A model generated the notes under the pieces. It was given only the letters and a program-made list of their open reading frames with translations. It was not told the DNA's origin and searched no databases. The translations under genes were made by a program, and so were the position numbers. Below are positions 11,081 to 22,834 of a stretch of DNA of 64,000 bases, piece by piece. Every line of letters starts with the position of its first letter. The first letter of the stretch is position 1. The stretch is from Bufo bufo (lineage: Eukaryota > Chordata > Amphibia > Anura > Bufonidae). The stretch covers positions 405,460,565 to 405,524,564 of the forward strand of contig NC_053392.1 in NCBI RefSeq assembly GCF_905171765.1. Direction: 5' to 3'.

Positions 11081-11889
11081 TACAAATGAGCAAATTTTTT
11101 AAAAGATTCTATTCGCCGGTTTTTCGATCCGAATATATTCACAGTGAATTTTGTTAAAAAAACGGCTATGGTATTTCCTGGCTGTATAACACTGTGCCTT
11201 GTAGTAACACGCATAGGGAGTCTGCTTTGGTAGTGAAATAATACTGTGAGTACATATGACATGCAGATGACAGGCTTCGCTCTTAGAATCACTGCACACT
11301 TCACTTATTAGGGCAGTCACGGGGCCAAAACTGACCAGATAACTCAAGTATGAACTCAACACCTTACAGGCCGATGTTAGTGCCAAGAAAAAGAGCACTC
11401 CTTTTACACCATCGCCAGCTGATTCCACATAGATGTTATCAAAACCTGTTCTATTAAATGCTTATACAAGTAGAGCCCCCCCACCAACAGAGTGGAGTGG
11501 GTGTCAGCAGTAAGTGTGTGTTGATGTCATTGATTAATTTGCCCTTCCTCTGATCCATCAGAACAATAACCCACAAAAAACGGATCCTGTCTGTGGAGCA
11601 TATGCCTTCACTCGGTCAGCATTTGCTCAATAATTCATCAGTATTGCTAATGCCAAAAAAAACAAACAGGAGTGGATCTAAAACAGAGGTGACATGTGAA
11701 TGGAATATTTGCATGTCTTCTGTGTTTTGTACCTACCCCTGCTTTTGGCTACAAAATCCTAAGTCTATTCTGATGGGACCATACAGGCCTTACAGCTGCT
11801 ACACAGACAGGATCCATTGTGCGTCTCATTTTTCCTTTCTTCTGACAGATCAGAAGAAAGGTCAAATAAATGATGATGTCAGCCAGGCT
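11081..11889. other. Non-coding left arm of element A
   Basis: The subterminal sequence has hAT-like GATTCTATTCGCC. A 121-codon frame at 11593-11958 runs into the downstream minisatellite, shows no protein domain and is not supported as a gene. Confidence 0.45.
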
Positions 11890-12920
11890 GAAAGCCAAAA
11901 TAGTGGACCAGTCATGAAGTGGGGAGGGTGGGAACAGCATGATAAGTCCACAGAGTAGACCTATGAGATAGTGGTGAGGTGGAAGCTGCATGAGGAGACC
12001 ATAGAGTGGCCCAATGACAGGGTCTGGAGGTTGTGGCAGTATGAGGAGACCACAGAGTGGCACAATGACAGTGTGGAGGTGGCAGCAACATCAGGAGGCC
12101 ACAGAGTGGCACAATGAGTGTGGAGGTTGTAGCAGTATGAGGAAGCAACCGAGTGGCACAATGAAAGAATATGGAGGTGGCAGCAGTATGAGGAGGCCAC
12201 CGAGTGGCACAATGACAGAGTCTGGAGGTGGCAACAGCAGCAGCATCAGGAGAAAGCCACCGAGTGGCACAATGACAGAATCTGGAGGTGGTGTCAGCAG
12301 CAGTAGCATCAGTAGGAGGCCACAAAGTGGCACAATGACATAGTGTGGAGGTGGTGGATGCAGAAGCATCAGGAGGAGGCTACATTGTGGCACAATGACA
12401 GAGTGCAGAGGTGGCAGCTGGATCAGGAGGAGGCCACAGAATGGCACAACAACAGAGTGTGAAGGTGGCAGCAGTATGAGGAAGCCACCAAGTGGCACAA
12501 TCACAGAGCCTGGAGGTGGTGACAGCAGCAGTAGCAGCATCAGGAGAAGGCCACCGATTGGCACAATGACAGAGTCTAGAGGTGGTGGCGGCAGCAGCAG
12601 CATCAGGAGGAGGCTACATTGTGGCACAATGACAGAATGCGGAGGTGGCGGTGGCAGCAGGATCAGAAGAAGGCCACAGGGTGGCAGAATAAACGAGTGT
12701 GGAGGTGGTGGCAGTATCAGGAGACCACAAAGTGGCAAGGTGACATAGTGTGGAGGTGGTGGCAGCATCAGGAGGCCACAGAGTGGCAAGGTGACATAGT
12801 ATGGAGGTGGCGGCAGGCAAGGTGACATAGTGTGGAGGTGGCAGCAGAATGAGGAGGCATGACGATGAGAGATTGTGGAGGTGGCGGCAGCATGAGGAGG
12901 CCACAGAGTGGCCACTTCGT
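11890..12920. repeat. G-rich minisatellite of roughly 50-70 bp units
   Basis: About 17 diverged copies of a unit containing GTGGAGGTGGCAGCAG, CATCAGGAGGAGGCCAC and GAGTGGCACAATGACAGAG. Strand asymmetry (purine-rich plus strand) keeps several frames open on both strands, including a 274-codon minus frame that is low-complexity and not a gene. Confidence 0.85.
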
Positions 12921-13325
12921 CTATTCATTTATAGGGAATATGGAACAGAAGGTTAAAATTTCTCAACTTTATAAAGTGTTGCTTAAAACACGATTTAGTA
13001 ATGCTAATTAATTGTCCATGATTTTCCCTCGAAGATTGGGATAATATATTGGCGAATTTACGTTTACTTTTTTATAATTTTAATCAAGTTTTGGTTCAAT
13101 ATAATAATATTTAATAAATGTAATAATAAAAATTAAGTGTTGCCCTATTTCTCTCCACCTGGAGATGAACCCTGTCAAGACTGATGCAAGTGCGGCATCG
13201 GCTGCTCATCGACCTAGATACTTCTGGGGGAACCTGTCTGGCATGAACAGGCCTCTAGTAGCTACAGACAATAAGAAGACAAAGAGTCAAGATAGGTTTG
13301 AGCCCGGAAGAGTCACAAAGTTCAT
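12921..13325. other. Unassigned sequence within element A
   Basis: An AT-rich stretch and then a balanced stretch with no recognised repeat or coding frame, lying between the minisatellite and the first satellite copy. Confidence 0.4.
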
Positions 13326-13375
13326 CTAGATACGTCACTAAAGATTTTGCCGCATATAACTGCAGCGCTGGCCAC
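13326..13375. repeat. Satellite fragment left of hAT-1
   Basis: Partial copy of the ~71-bp satellite (AAAGATTTTGCCGCATATAACTG) that resumes at 20395. hAT-1 inserted inside one repeat unit at CTGGCCAC. Confidence 0.85.
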
Positions 13376-13914
13376 TAGGGATGAGCGAACCCGAACTGTA
13401 TAGTTCGGGTTCGTACCGAATTTTGGGGTGTCCGTGACACAGACCCGAACCCGAACATTTTCGTAAAAGTCCGGGTTCGGGTTCGGTGTTCGGCGCTTTC
13501 TTGGCGCTTTTTGAAAGGCTGCAAAGCAGCCAATCAACAAGCGTCATACTACTTGGCCCAAGAGGCCATCACAGCCATGCCTACAATTGGCATGGCTGTG
13601 ATTGGCCAGTGCACCATGTGACCCAGCCTCTATTTAAGCTGGAGTCACGTAGCGCCGCACGTCACTCTGCTATGATCAGTATAGGGAGAGGTTGCAGCTG
13701 CGACGTTAGGGCGAGATTAGGCAGATTAACTCCTCCAAAAGACTTCATTCTGTGATCGATCTGCAGCTGTGGATCATTGAAGTGCTATTATTGACTTGCT
13801 CACTTTTTTGAGGCTGCCCAGAGCGTTTTTAGATCACTTTTTTTCTGGGGTGATCAGCGGCCATTTTGTGACTTGTGGTGCGCCAGCACGAGCTATCACC
13901 AAGTGTATTTAACC

Positions 13915-14440
13915 ATCGATAGTGTGGTTATTTTGTGCTATATCCTACATCAGCTGCAGGCTGAGCCTGTGTCACCGAAGGGCATTTAACCATCAACAGT
14001 CTGGTTATTTTTTGGCCATATACTACATCAGCTGCAGGCTGAGCCTGTGTCACCCAAGTGCATTTAACCATCAACAGTCTGATTATTTTTTGGCCATATA
14101 CTACATCAGCTGCAGGCTGAGCCTGTGTCACCCAAGTATATTTAACCATCGATAGTGTGGTTATTTTGTGCTATATCCTACATCAGCTGCAGGCTGAGCC
14201 TGTGTCACCCAAGTGCATTTAACCATCAACAGTCTGATTATTTTTTGGTCATATACTACATCTGGTGCAGGCTGAGCCTGTGTCACCCAAGTGCATTTAA
14301 CCATCAACAGTCTGATTATTTTTTGGCCATATACTACATCTGGTGCAGGCTGAGCCTGTGTCACCCAAGTGCATTTAACCATCAACAGTGTGGTTATTTT
14401 TTGGCCATATATTACATCAGGGGCAAGTTGAGCCTGTCAC
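13915..14440. repeat. ~78-bp tandem array, about 6.5 copies
   Basis: Unit contains CAGGCTGAGCCTGTGTCACC and ATTTAACCATCAACAGT. It lies between the hAT-1 5' end and the transposase. A relative in opposite orientation is at 60320-60672 in hAT-2. Confidence 0.9.
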
Positions 14441-14446
14441 CCAGCG

Positions 14447-15178
14447 CCTAAAAAATAGACCTGACATTTCTATTCAACCAAATCTGCACAGTTTTAGCTG
14501 GTCAAGTTATTTGTAGTGACCGTAAAAGCAGACTTTTTGTTCTGGGTTGAAAAAGCATTCCCAAATTTGCCATTCTGAAAATAACTAGTTTGTGGTATTT
14601 CAGGCCTACTTGAAATCTATCCCAAAAAGAAAATCTTACATTGAAGGTATTGATAGTGTCATTCAGAAAAACCTAAGACACACGCTAGCGTGCTGATAGA
14701 AGTGTCATTCTGTGATTAAACCTATAACTGTCACACAGCGCAAAAAAAAACAGGTCTCACATCTCTATTCAACCAAATCTGCACAGTTTTAGCTGGTCAA
14801 GTTATTTGTAGTGACCGTAAAAGCAGACTTTTTGTTCTGGGTTGAAAAAGCATTCCCAAATTTGCCATTCTCAAAATAACTAGTTTGTGGTATTTGAGGC
14901 CTACTTGAAATCTATCCCAAAAAGAAAATCTTACATTGAAGGTATTGATAGTGTCATTCAGAAAAACCTAAGACACACGCTAGCGTGCTGATAGAAGTGT
15001 CATTCTGTGATTAAACCTATAACTGTCACACAGCGCAAAAAAAAACAGGTCTCACATCTCTATTCAACCAAATCTGCACAGTTTTAGCTGGTCAAGTTAT
15101 TTGTAGTGACCGTAAAAGCAGACTTTTTGTTCTGGGTTGAAAAAGCATTCCCAAATTTGCCATTCTCAAAATTGTGGT
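14447..15178. repeat. ~296-bp tandem array, about 2.5 copies
   Basis: Consecutive units share TCTGCACAGTTTTAGCTGG and AAGCAGACTTTTTGTTCTGG. The last partial unit ends directly before the transposase start at 15190, so the units may carry the promoter or leader. hAT-2 has a three-copy counterpart (59400-60310). Confidence 0.9.
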
Positions 15179-15189
15179 GAACGGGAACA

Positions 15190-18100
15190 ATGAGGAAAAC
15201 ATCTAATAAGGGACGCGGACGTGGACATGGTCGTGGTGGTGTTAGTGGACCCTCTGGTGCTGGGAGAGGACGTGGCCGTTCTGCCACAGCCACACGTCCT
15301 AGTGAACCAACTACCTCAGGTCCCAGTAGCCAGCAGAATTTACAGCGATATTTGGTGGGGCCCAATGCCGTTCTAAGGATGGTAAGGCCTGAGCAGGTAC
15401 AGGCATTAGTCAATTGGGTGGCCGACAGTGGATCCAGCACGTTCACATTATCTCCCACCCAGTCTTCTGCAGAAAGCGCACAGATGGCGCATGAAAACCA
15501 AGCCCATCGGTCTGTCACATCACCCCCATGCATATCAGGGAAACTGTCTGAGCCTCAAGTTATGCAGCAGTCTTTTATGCTGTTTGAAGACTCTGCTGCC
15601 AGGGTTTCCCAAGGGCATCCACCTAGCCCTTCCCCAGGGGTGGAAAAGATAGAATGCACTAACGCACAACCACTTATTTTTCCTGATGATGAGGACATGG
15701 GAATACCACCTCAGCACGTCTCTGATGATGACGAAACACAGGTGCCAACTGCTACGTCTTTCTGTAGTGTGCAGACTGAACAGGAGGTCAGGGATCAAGA
15801 CTGGGTGGAAGACGATGCAGGGGACGATGAGGTCCTAGACCCCACATGGAATGAAGGTCGTGCCACTGACTTTCACAGTTCGGAGGAAGAGGCAGTGGTG
15901 AGACCGAGCCAACAGCGTAGCAAAAGAGGGAGCAGTGGGCAAAATCAGAACACCCGCCACCAAGAGACTCCGCCTGCTACTGACCGCCGCCATCTGGGAC
16001 CGAGCACCCCAAAGGCAGCTTCAAGGAGTTCCATGGCATAGCACTTCTTCAAACAATGTGCTGACGACAAGACCCAAGTGGTTTGCACGCTGTGCCATCA
16101 GAGCCTGAAGCGAGGCATTAACGTTCTGAACCTTAGCACAACCTGCATGACCAGGCACCTGCATGCAAAGCATGAACTGCAGTGGAGTAAACACCTTAAA
16201 AACAAGGAAGTCACTCAGGCTCCCCCTGCTACCTCTTCTGCTGCTGCCGCCTCGGCCTCTTCTGCTGCTGCTGCCGCCGCCTCGGCCTCTTCCTCCGCCT
16301 CTGGAGGAACGTTGGCACCTGCCGCCCAGCAAACATGGGATGTACCACCAACACCACCACCTGCATCACCAAGCATCTCAACCATGTCACACGGCAGCGT
16401 TCAGCTCTCCATCTCACAAACATTTGAGAGAAAGCGTAAATTCTCACCTAGCCACCCTCGATCCCTGGCCCTGAATGCCAGCATTTCTAAACTACTGGCC
16501 TATTAAATGCTGTCATTTAGGCTGGTGGACACACACAGCTTCAAACAGCTCATGTCACTTGCTGTCCCACAGTATGTTGTTCCCAGCCGCCACTACTTCT
16601 CCAAGAGAGCCGTGCCTTCCCTGCACAAACAAGTGTCCGATAAAATCAAGTGTGCACTGCGCAACGCCATCTGTGGCAAGGTCCACCTAACCACAGATAC
16701 GTGGACCAGTAAGCACGGCCAGGGACGCTATATCTCCCTAACTGCACACTGGGTAAATGTAGTGGCGGCTGGGCCCCAGGCGGAGAGCTATTTGGCGCAT
16801 GTCCTTCCGCCGCCAAGGATCGCAGGGCAACATTCTTTGCCTCCTGTCTCCTCCTACTCAGCTTCCTCCTCCGCTTCTTCCACCTGCTCATCCAGTCAGC
16901 CACACACCTTCACCACCAACTTCAGCACAGCACGGGGTAAACGTCAGCAGGCCATTCTGAAACTCATATGTTTGGGGGACAGGCCCCACACCGCACAGGA
17001 GTTGTGGCGGGGTATAGAACAACAGACCGACGAGTGGTTGCTGCCGGTGAGCCTCAAGCCCGGCCTGGTGGTGTGCGATAATGGCCGAAATCTCGTTGCA
17101 GCTCTGGGACTAGCCGGTTTGACGCACATCCCTTGCCTGGCGCATGTGCTGAATTTGGTGGTGCAGAAGTTCATTCGCAACTACCCCGACATGTCAGAGC
17201 TGCTGCATAAAGTGCGGGCCGTCTGTTCGCGCTTCCGGCGTTCACACCCTGCCGCTGCTCGCCTGTCTGCGCTACAGCGTAACTTCGGCCTTCCCGCTCA
17301 CCGCCTCATATGCGACGTGCCCACCAGGTGGAACTCCACCTTGCATATGCTGGACAGACTGTGCGAGCAGCAGCAGGCCATAGTGGAGTTTCAGCTGCAG
17401 CACGCACGGGTCAGTCGCACTGCGGATCAGACCCACTTCACCACCAATGACTGGGCCTCCATGCGAGACCTGTGTGCCCTGTTGCGCTGTTTCGAGTACT
17501 CCACCAACATGGCCAGTGGCGATGACGCCGTTATCAGCGTTACAATACCACTTCTATGTCTCCTTGAGAAAACACTTAGGGCGATGATGGAAGAGGAGGT
17601 GGCCCAGGAGGAAGAGGAGGAAGAGGAGTCATTTTTAGCACTTTCAGGCCAGTCTCTTCGAAGTGACTCAGAGGGAGGTTTTTTGCAACACCAGAGGCCA
17701 GGTACAAATGTGGCCAGACAGGGCCCACTACTGGAGGACGAGGAGGACGAGGATGAGGAGGAGGTGGAGGAGGATGAGGATGAAGCATGTTCACAGCGGG
17801 GTGGCACCCAAAGCAGCTCGGGCCCATCACTGGTGCGTGGCTGGGGGGAAACACAGGACGATGACGATATGCCTCCCACAGAGGACAGCTTGTCCTTACC
17901 TCTGGGCAGCCTGGCACACATGAGCGACTACATGCTGCAGTGCCTGCGCAACGACAGCAGAGTTGCCCACATTTTAACGTGTGCGGACTACTGGGTTGCC
18001 ACCCTGCTGGATCCCCGGTACAAAGACAATGTGCCCACCTTACTTCCTACACTGGAGCGTGATAGGAAGATGCGCGAGTACAAGCGCACGTTGGTAGACG

Positions 18101-18611
18101 CGCTACTGAGAGCATTCCCAAATGTCACAGGGGAACCAGTGAAGCCCAAGGCGAAGGCAGAGGAGGAGCAAGAGGTCGCCAACGCAGCTGTGTCACGCCC
18201 AGCTCCTCTGAGGGCAGGGTTAGCATGGTAGAGATGTGGAAAAGTTTTGTCAACAAGCCACAGCTAAGTGCACCACCACCTGATACGGAACGTGTTAGCA
18301 GGAGGCAACATTTCACTAACATGGTGGAACAGTACCTGTGCACACCCCTCCACGTACTGACTGATGGTTCGGCCCCATTCAACTTCTGGGTCTCCAAATT
18401 GTCCACGTGGCCAGAGCTAGCCTTTTATGCCTTGGAGGTGCAGGCCTGCCCGGCGGCCAGCGTTTTGTCTGAACGTGTATTCAGCACGGCAGGGGGCGTC
18501 ATTACAGACAAACGCAGCCGCCTGTCTACAGCCAATGTGGACAAGCTGACGTTCATAAAAATGAACCAGGCATGGATCCCACAGGACCTGTCCATCCCTT
18601 GTGCAGATTAG
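15190..18611 (+). pseudogene. hAT-1 transposase, BED-finger type, disabled
   Basis: The frame opens at ATG 15190. The N-terminus is Arg/Gly-rich (KGRGRGHGRGG), followed by a Ser/acidic region and a BED zinc finger near 16075-16185 (CTLC...HLHAKH). The RNase H-like catalytic core has TTDTWTS (first Asp), VVCDNGRN (second Asp) and a PCLAHVLNL motif. Acidic, expanded insertions lie near 17590-17790. The C-terminal hAT dimerisation domain spans 18410-18560 (CPAASVLSERVFS, with the catalytic Glu). Damage: stops at 16039-16041 (Trp to TAG) and 16504-16506 (Glu to TAA), and a frameshift between about 18130 and 18225. It is a pseudogene of about 1140 codons. No intron is evident. Confidence 0.93.
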
Positions 18612-18723
18612 ATATTAACTACCTCCCCTTAACAATATATTATTCTACTCCAGGGCACTTCCTCATTCAATACTATTTTTAATTTCATTTTACCATTATA
18701 TTGCGGGGCAACCCAAAGTTGAA

Positions 18724-20096
18724 TGAACCTCTCCTCTGTCTGGGTGCCGGGGCCTAAATGTGTGACAGTGGCCTGTTCCAGTGGTGGGTGACGTGAAGCC
18801 TGATTCTTTGCTATGACATGAATACAGATTCTGCGCTGACATAAGGCCAGATTCTCTGTTACGGGACCGCTCTCCTCTGCCTGGGTGCCTGGGCCTAAAT
18901 GTGTGACAGTGGCCTGTTCCAGTGGTGGCTGACGTGAAGCCTGATTCTCTGCTATGACATGAAGACAGATTCTGCGCTGACATAAGGCCAGATTCTCTGT
19001 TATGGGACCGCTCTCCTCTGTCTGGGTGCCAGGGCCTAAATGTGTGACAGTGGCCTGTTCCAGTGGTGGGTGACGTGAAGCCTGATTCTCTGCTATGACA
19101 TGAATACAGATTCTGCGCTGACATATGGCCAGATTCTCTGTTACGGGACCGCTCTCCTCTGCCTGGGTGCCTGGGCCTAAATGTGTGACAATGGCCTGTT
19201 CCAGTGGTGGCTGACGTGAAGCCTGATTCTCTGCTATGACATGAAGACAGATTCTGCGCTTACATAAGGCCAGATTCTCTGTTAAGGGACCGCTCTCCTC
19301 TGTCTGGGTGCCGGGGCCTAAATGTGTGACAGTGGCCTGTTCCAGTGGTGGGTGACGTGAAGCCTGATTCTCTGCTATGACATGAATACAGATTCTGCGC
19401 TGACATAAGGCCAGATTCTCTGTTACGGGACCTCTCTCCTCTGCCTGGGTGCCTGGGCCTAAATGTGTGACAGTGGCCTGTTCCAGTGGTGGGTGACGTG
19501 AAGCCTGATTCTCTGCTATGACATGAAGACAGATTCTGCGCTGACATAAGGCCAGATTCTCTGTTACGGGACCGATCTCCTCTGTCTGGGTGCCGGGGCC
19601 TAAATGTGTGACAGTGGCCTGTTCCAGTGGTGGGTGACGTGAAGCCTGATTCTCTGCTATGACATGAAGACAGATTCTGCGCTGACATAAGGCCAGATTC
19701 TCTGTTATGGGACCTCTCTCCTCTGCCTGGGTGCCAGGGCCTAAATATGTGACAGTGGCCTGTTCCAGTGGTGGGTGACGTGAAGCCTGATTCTCTGCTA
19801 TGACATGAAGACAGATTCTGCGCTGACATAAGGCCAGATTCTCTGTTACGGGACCGCTCTCCTCTGTCTGGGTGCCGGGGCCTAAATGTGTGACAGTGGC
19901 CTGTTCCAGTGGTGAGTGACGTGAAGCCTGATTCTCTGCTATGACATGAAGACTGATTCTGCGCTGACATGAAGCCAGATTATCTGCTATGGCATGAAGA
20001 GACTGATTATCTGCTGACATGAAGCCAGATTCTTTGCTATGGCATGAAGAGACTGATTCTCTGCTGACGTGAAGCCAGATTCTCTGCTATGGGACC
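18724..20096. repeat. 141-bp minisatellite with 282-bp higher-order period
   Basis: About nine copies of a 141-bp unit containing GGCCTGTTCCAGTGGTGG and GACGTGAAGCCTGATTCTC. Adjacent units alternate between TCTGGGTGCC and GCCTGGGTGCC variants. The unit is 47 codons long, so frames stay open across the array, giving a spurious 463-codon minus frame. Shorter relics follow to 20096. A relative array is in hAT-2. Confidence 0.93.
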
Positions 20097-20394
20097 TCTG
20101 TCCAATTGATATTGGTTCATTTTTATTTTTTTAATTTTAATTTTAGTTCATTTCCCTATCCACATTTGTTTGCAGGGGATTTACCTACATGTTGCTGCCT
20201 TTTGCAGCCCTCTAGCTCTTTCCTGGGCTGTTTTACAGCCTTTTTAGTGCCCAAAAGTTCGGGTCCCCATTGACTTCAATGGGGTTCGGGTTCGGGACGA
20301 AGTTCGGTTCGGGTTCGGATCCCGAACCCGAACATTTACGGGAAGTTCGCCCGAACTTCTCGAACCCGAACATCCAGGTGTTCGCTCAACTCTA
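20097..20394. other. hAT-1 3' terminal region
   Basis: A poly-T/AT stretch, then repeated GTTCGGGTTCGGG motifs that mirror the 5' end, leading into the 3' inverted terminal repeat. Confidence 0.8.
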
Positions 20395-20721
20395 CTGGCC
20401 ACTGAATAAAATTAGTTTTTCGACCAAAATACTTCAATAAAGATTTTACCGCATATATCCGCAGCGCTAAACGCTGAATAAAATTAGGTTTTCGACCGAA
20501 ATACTTTAATAAAGATTTTACCGCATATAACTGCAACGCTGAACGCTGAATAAAATTTGTATTTCGACCGAAATACTTCAATAAAGAATTTACCGCATAT
20601 AACCGCAGCGCTAACCACTGAATAAATTTAGTTTTTCGACCAAAATACTTCAATAAAGATTTTACCGCATATAACCGCAGCGCTAAACGCTGAATAAATT
20701 TAGGTTTTCGACCGAAATACT
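20395..20721. repeat. ~71-bp satellite, about 4.5 copies
   Basis: Units contain TTTCGACCGAAATACTTCAA and GATTTTACCGCATATAAC. The array runs into the TTAA at 20722 where piggyBac-2 inserted, and resumes at 25728. Confidence 0.9.
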
Positions 20722-20753
20722 TTAACCACCTCAGCCCCCATAGCTTAAACACC

Positions 20754-21890
20754 CTGCATGGGTATATGTAAAATGACACCCCAAAACACATTCCCCAACT
20801 TCTCCTGAATACGGAGATACCACATGTGTGACACTTTTTTGCAGCCTAGGTGGGCAAAGGGGCCCACATTCCAAAGAGCACTTTTCGGATTTCACTGGTC
20901 ATTTTTTACAGAATTTGATTTCAAACTCCTTACCACACATTTGGGCCCCTAGAATGCCAGGGCAGTATAACTACCCCACAAGTGACCCCATTTTGGAAAG
21001 AAGACACCCCAAGGTATTCGCTGATGGGCATAGTGAGTTCATGTACGTTTTTATTTTTTGTCACAAGTTAGTGGAATATGAGACTTTGTAAGAAAAAAAA
21101 TAAATAGAAATTTTCCACTAACTTGTGACAAAAAATAAAAAATTCTAGGAACTCGCCATGCCCCTCATTGAATACCTTGGGGTGTCTTCTTTCCAAAATG
21201 GGGTCATTTGTGGGGTAGTTATACTGCCCTGGCATTCTAGGGGCCCAAATGTGTGGTAAGGAGTTTGAAATCAAATTCTGTAAAAAATGGCCGGTGAAAT
21301 CCGAAAGGTGCTCTTTGGAATGTGGGCCCCTTTGCCCACCTAGGCTGCAAAAAAGTGTCACACATGTGGTATCTCCGTATTCAGGAGAAGTTGGGGAATG
21401 TGTTTTGGGGTGTCATTTTACATATACCCATGCTGGGTGAGAGAAATATCTTGGCAAAAGACAACTTTTCCCATTTTTTTATACAAAGTTGGCATTTGAC
21501 CAAGATATTTCTCTCACCCAGCATGGGTATATGTAAAATGACACCCCAAAACACATTCCCCAACTTCTCCTGAGTACGGCGATACCACATGTGTGACACT
21601 TTTTTGCAGCCTAGATGCGCAAAGGTGCCCAAATTCCTTTTAGGAGGGCATTTTTAGACATTTGGATACCAGACTTCTTCTCACGCTTTGGGGCCCCTAA
21701 AATGCCAGGGCAGTATAAATACCCCACATGTGACCCCATTTTGGAAAGAAGACACCCCAAGGTATTCAATGAGGGGCATGGCGAGTTCATAGAAAAAAAA
21801 ATTTTGGCACAAGTTAGCGGAAATAGATTTTTTTGATTTTTTTCTCACAAAGTCTCCCTTTCCGCTAACTTGGGACAAAAATTTCAATCT
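20754..21890. repeat. Foldback block of piggyBac-2
   Basis: Half module B (20754-20880), module A (21050-21140), a full module B (21320-21632, centre near 21480) and a variant module A (21790-21880). Frames within are palindrome by-products. Confidence 0.8.
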
Positions 21891-22834
21891 TTCATGGACT
21901 CAATATGCCCCTCAGCGAATACCTTGGGGTGTCTTCTTTCCAAAATGGTGTTATTTGTGGGGTGTTTGTACTGCCCTGGCATTTGAGGGTCTCCGCAATC
22001 ATTACATGTATGCCCAGCATTAGGAGTTTCTGCTATTCTCCTTATATTGAGCATACGGGTAATGAGTTTTTTTTTTTCCGTTCAGCCTCTGGGCTGAAAG
22101 AAAAAAATGAACGGCACAGATTTCTTCATTCGCATCGATCAATGTGGATGAAAAAATCTCTGCCAAAAAAAAAAAGGAGGGGAAAGGCGTCTGCCAGGAC
22201 ATAGGAGCTCCGCCCAACATCCATACCCACTTAGCTCGTATGCCCTGGCAAACCAGATTTCTCCATTCACATCAATCGATGTGGATGAATAAATCATTGC
22301 CGGGATTTTTATTTATTTTTTTATATACAAAGTGTTTGCCAAAGCATAGGAACACCGCCACCTCCTCAGCTCATATGCCTCGGCAAACATATCTTTTACT
22401 GCAGAGGAGAAATCTCGTCTTGCAGCGCCGCATACACCGACTTGCGTGTAATCTGACAGCAGCGCAATGCTTCTGTCAGAATGCACATCAGTGCTGCAGT
22501 TAGTCGATCGGTTGGTCCACCTGGAAGGTAAAAAAAAAAAAAAAAACAGGCCGCAACACAATAATCTTATTAACTTTGGAAGAGAACATCTAAACTTTAA
22601 CTTTTTGAACTGAACATTAACCTTTTTGCTTACTGGTGTTTTTTTTTTTGTTTTTTTTTACCTTTATAGAACAAACCTCTCCTTCCCCATGGGTCAATGT
22701 GCAAAGCGCAAATCGCCCAAAGATGTGGCGAAGTGCGTTATGCACTTTGTCCCATGTGAAAGGAGACGTTTGCAGCAGCTGTGAGTGAATGGGCCCTAAT
22801 AGCCCTGTGTGCCTGTCCTGGTGAGATGTGATCC

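Larger units (their letters stand above)
13376..20394 (+). mobile_element. hAT-1, full-length BED-finger hAT transposon
   Basis: Ends TAGGGATGAGCGAAC and (inverted) TAGAGTTGAGCGAAC, flanked by perfect 8-bp duplications CTGGCCAC at 13368-13375 and 20395-20402, the hAT hallmark. Length is 7019 bp. Layout: GC-richer terminal region with repeated TTCGGGTTCGGG, a ~78-bp array, a ~296-bp array, the transposase, a 141-bp minisatellite, then the 3' terminal region. It is inserted in a satellite array of element A. Confidence 0.95.

Noticed and set aside
11593..11958. 121-codon plus frame with a plausible mixed composition
   Set aside because: No recognisable motif; it runs into the minisatellite and lies within a non-coding transposon arm.
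12091..12915. 274-codon minus-strand Pro/Leu-rich frame
   Set aside because: It is the complement of a G-rich minisatellite, low-complexity, with frames shifting between units.
17427..17921. Ser- and Pro-rich antisense frames opposite the acidic insert of the hAT transposase (also 56354-56961 and 38013-38612)
   Set aside because: They mirror GAG/GAA-rich coding sequence on the other strand; no independent support.
18629..20020. 463-codon minus-strand frame of 47-residue repeats
   Set aside because: It follows solely from a 141-bp tandem repeat whose length is a multiple of three; other frames are open too and there is no known domain.
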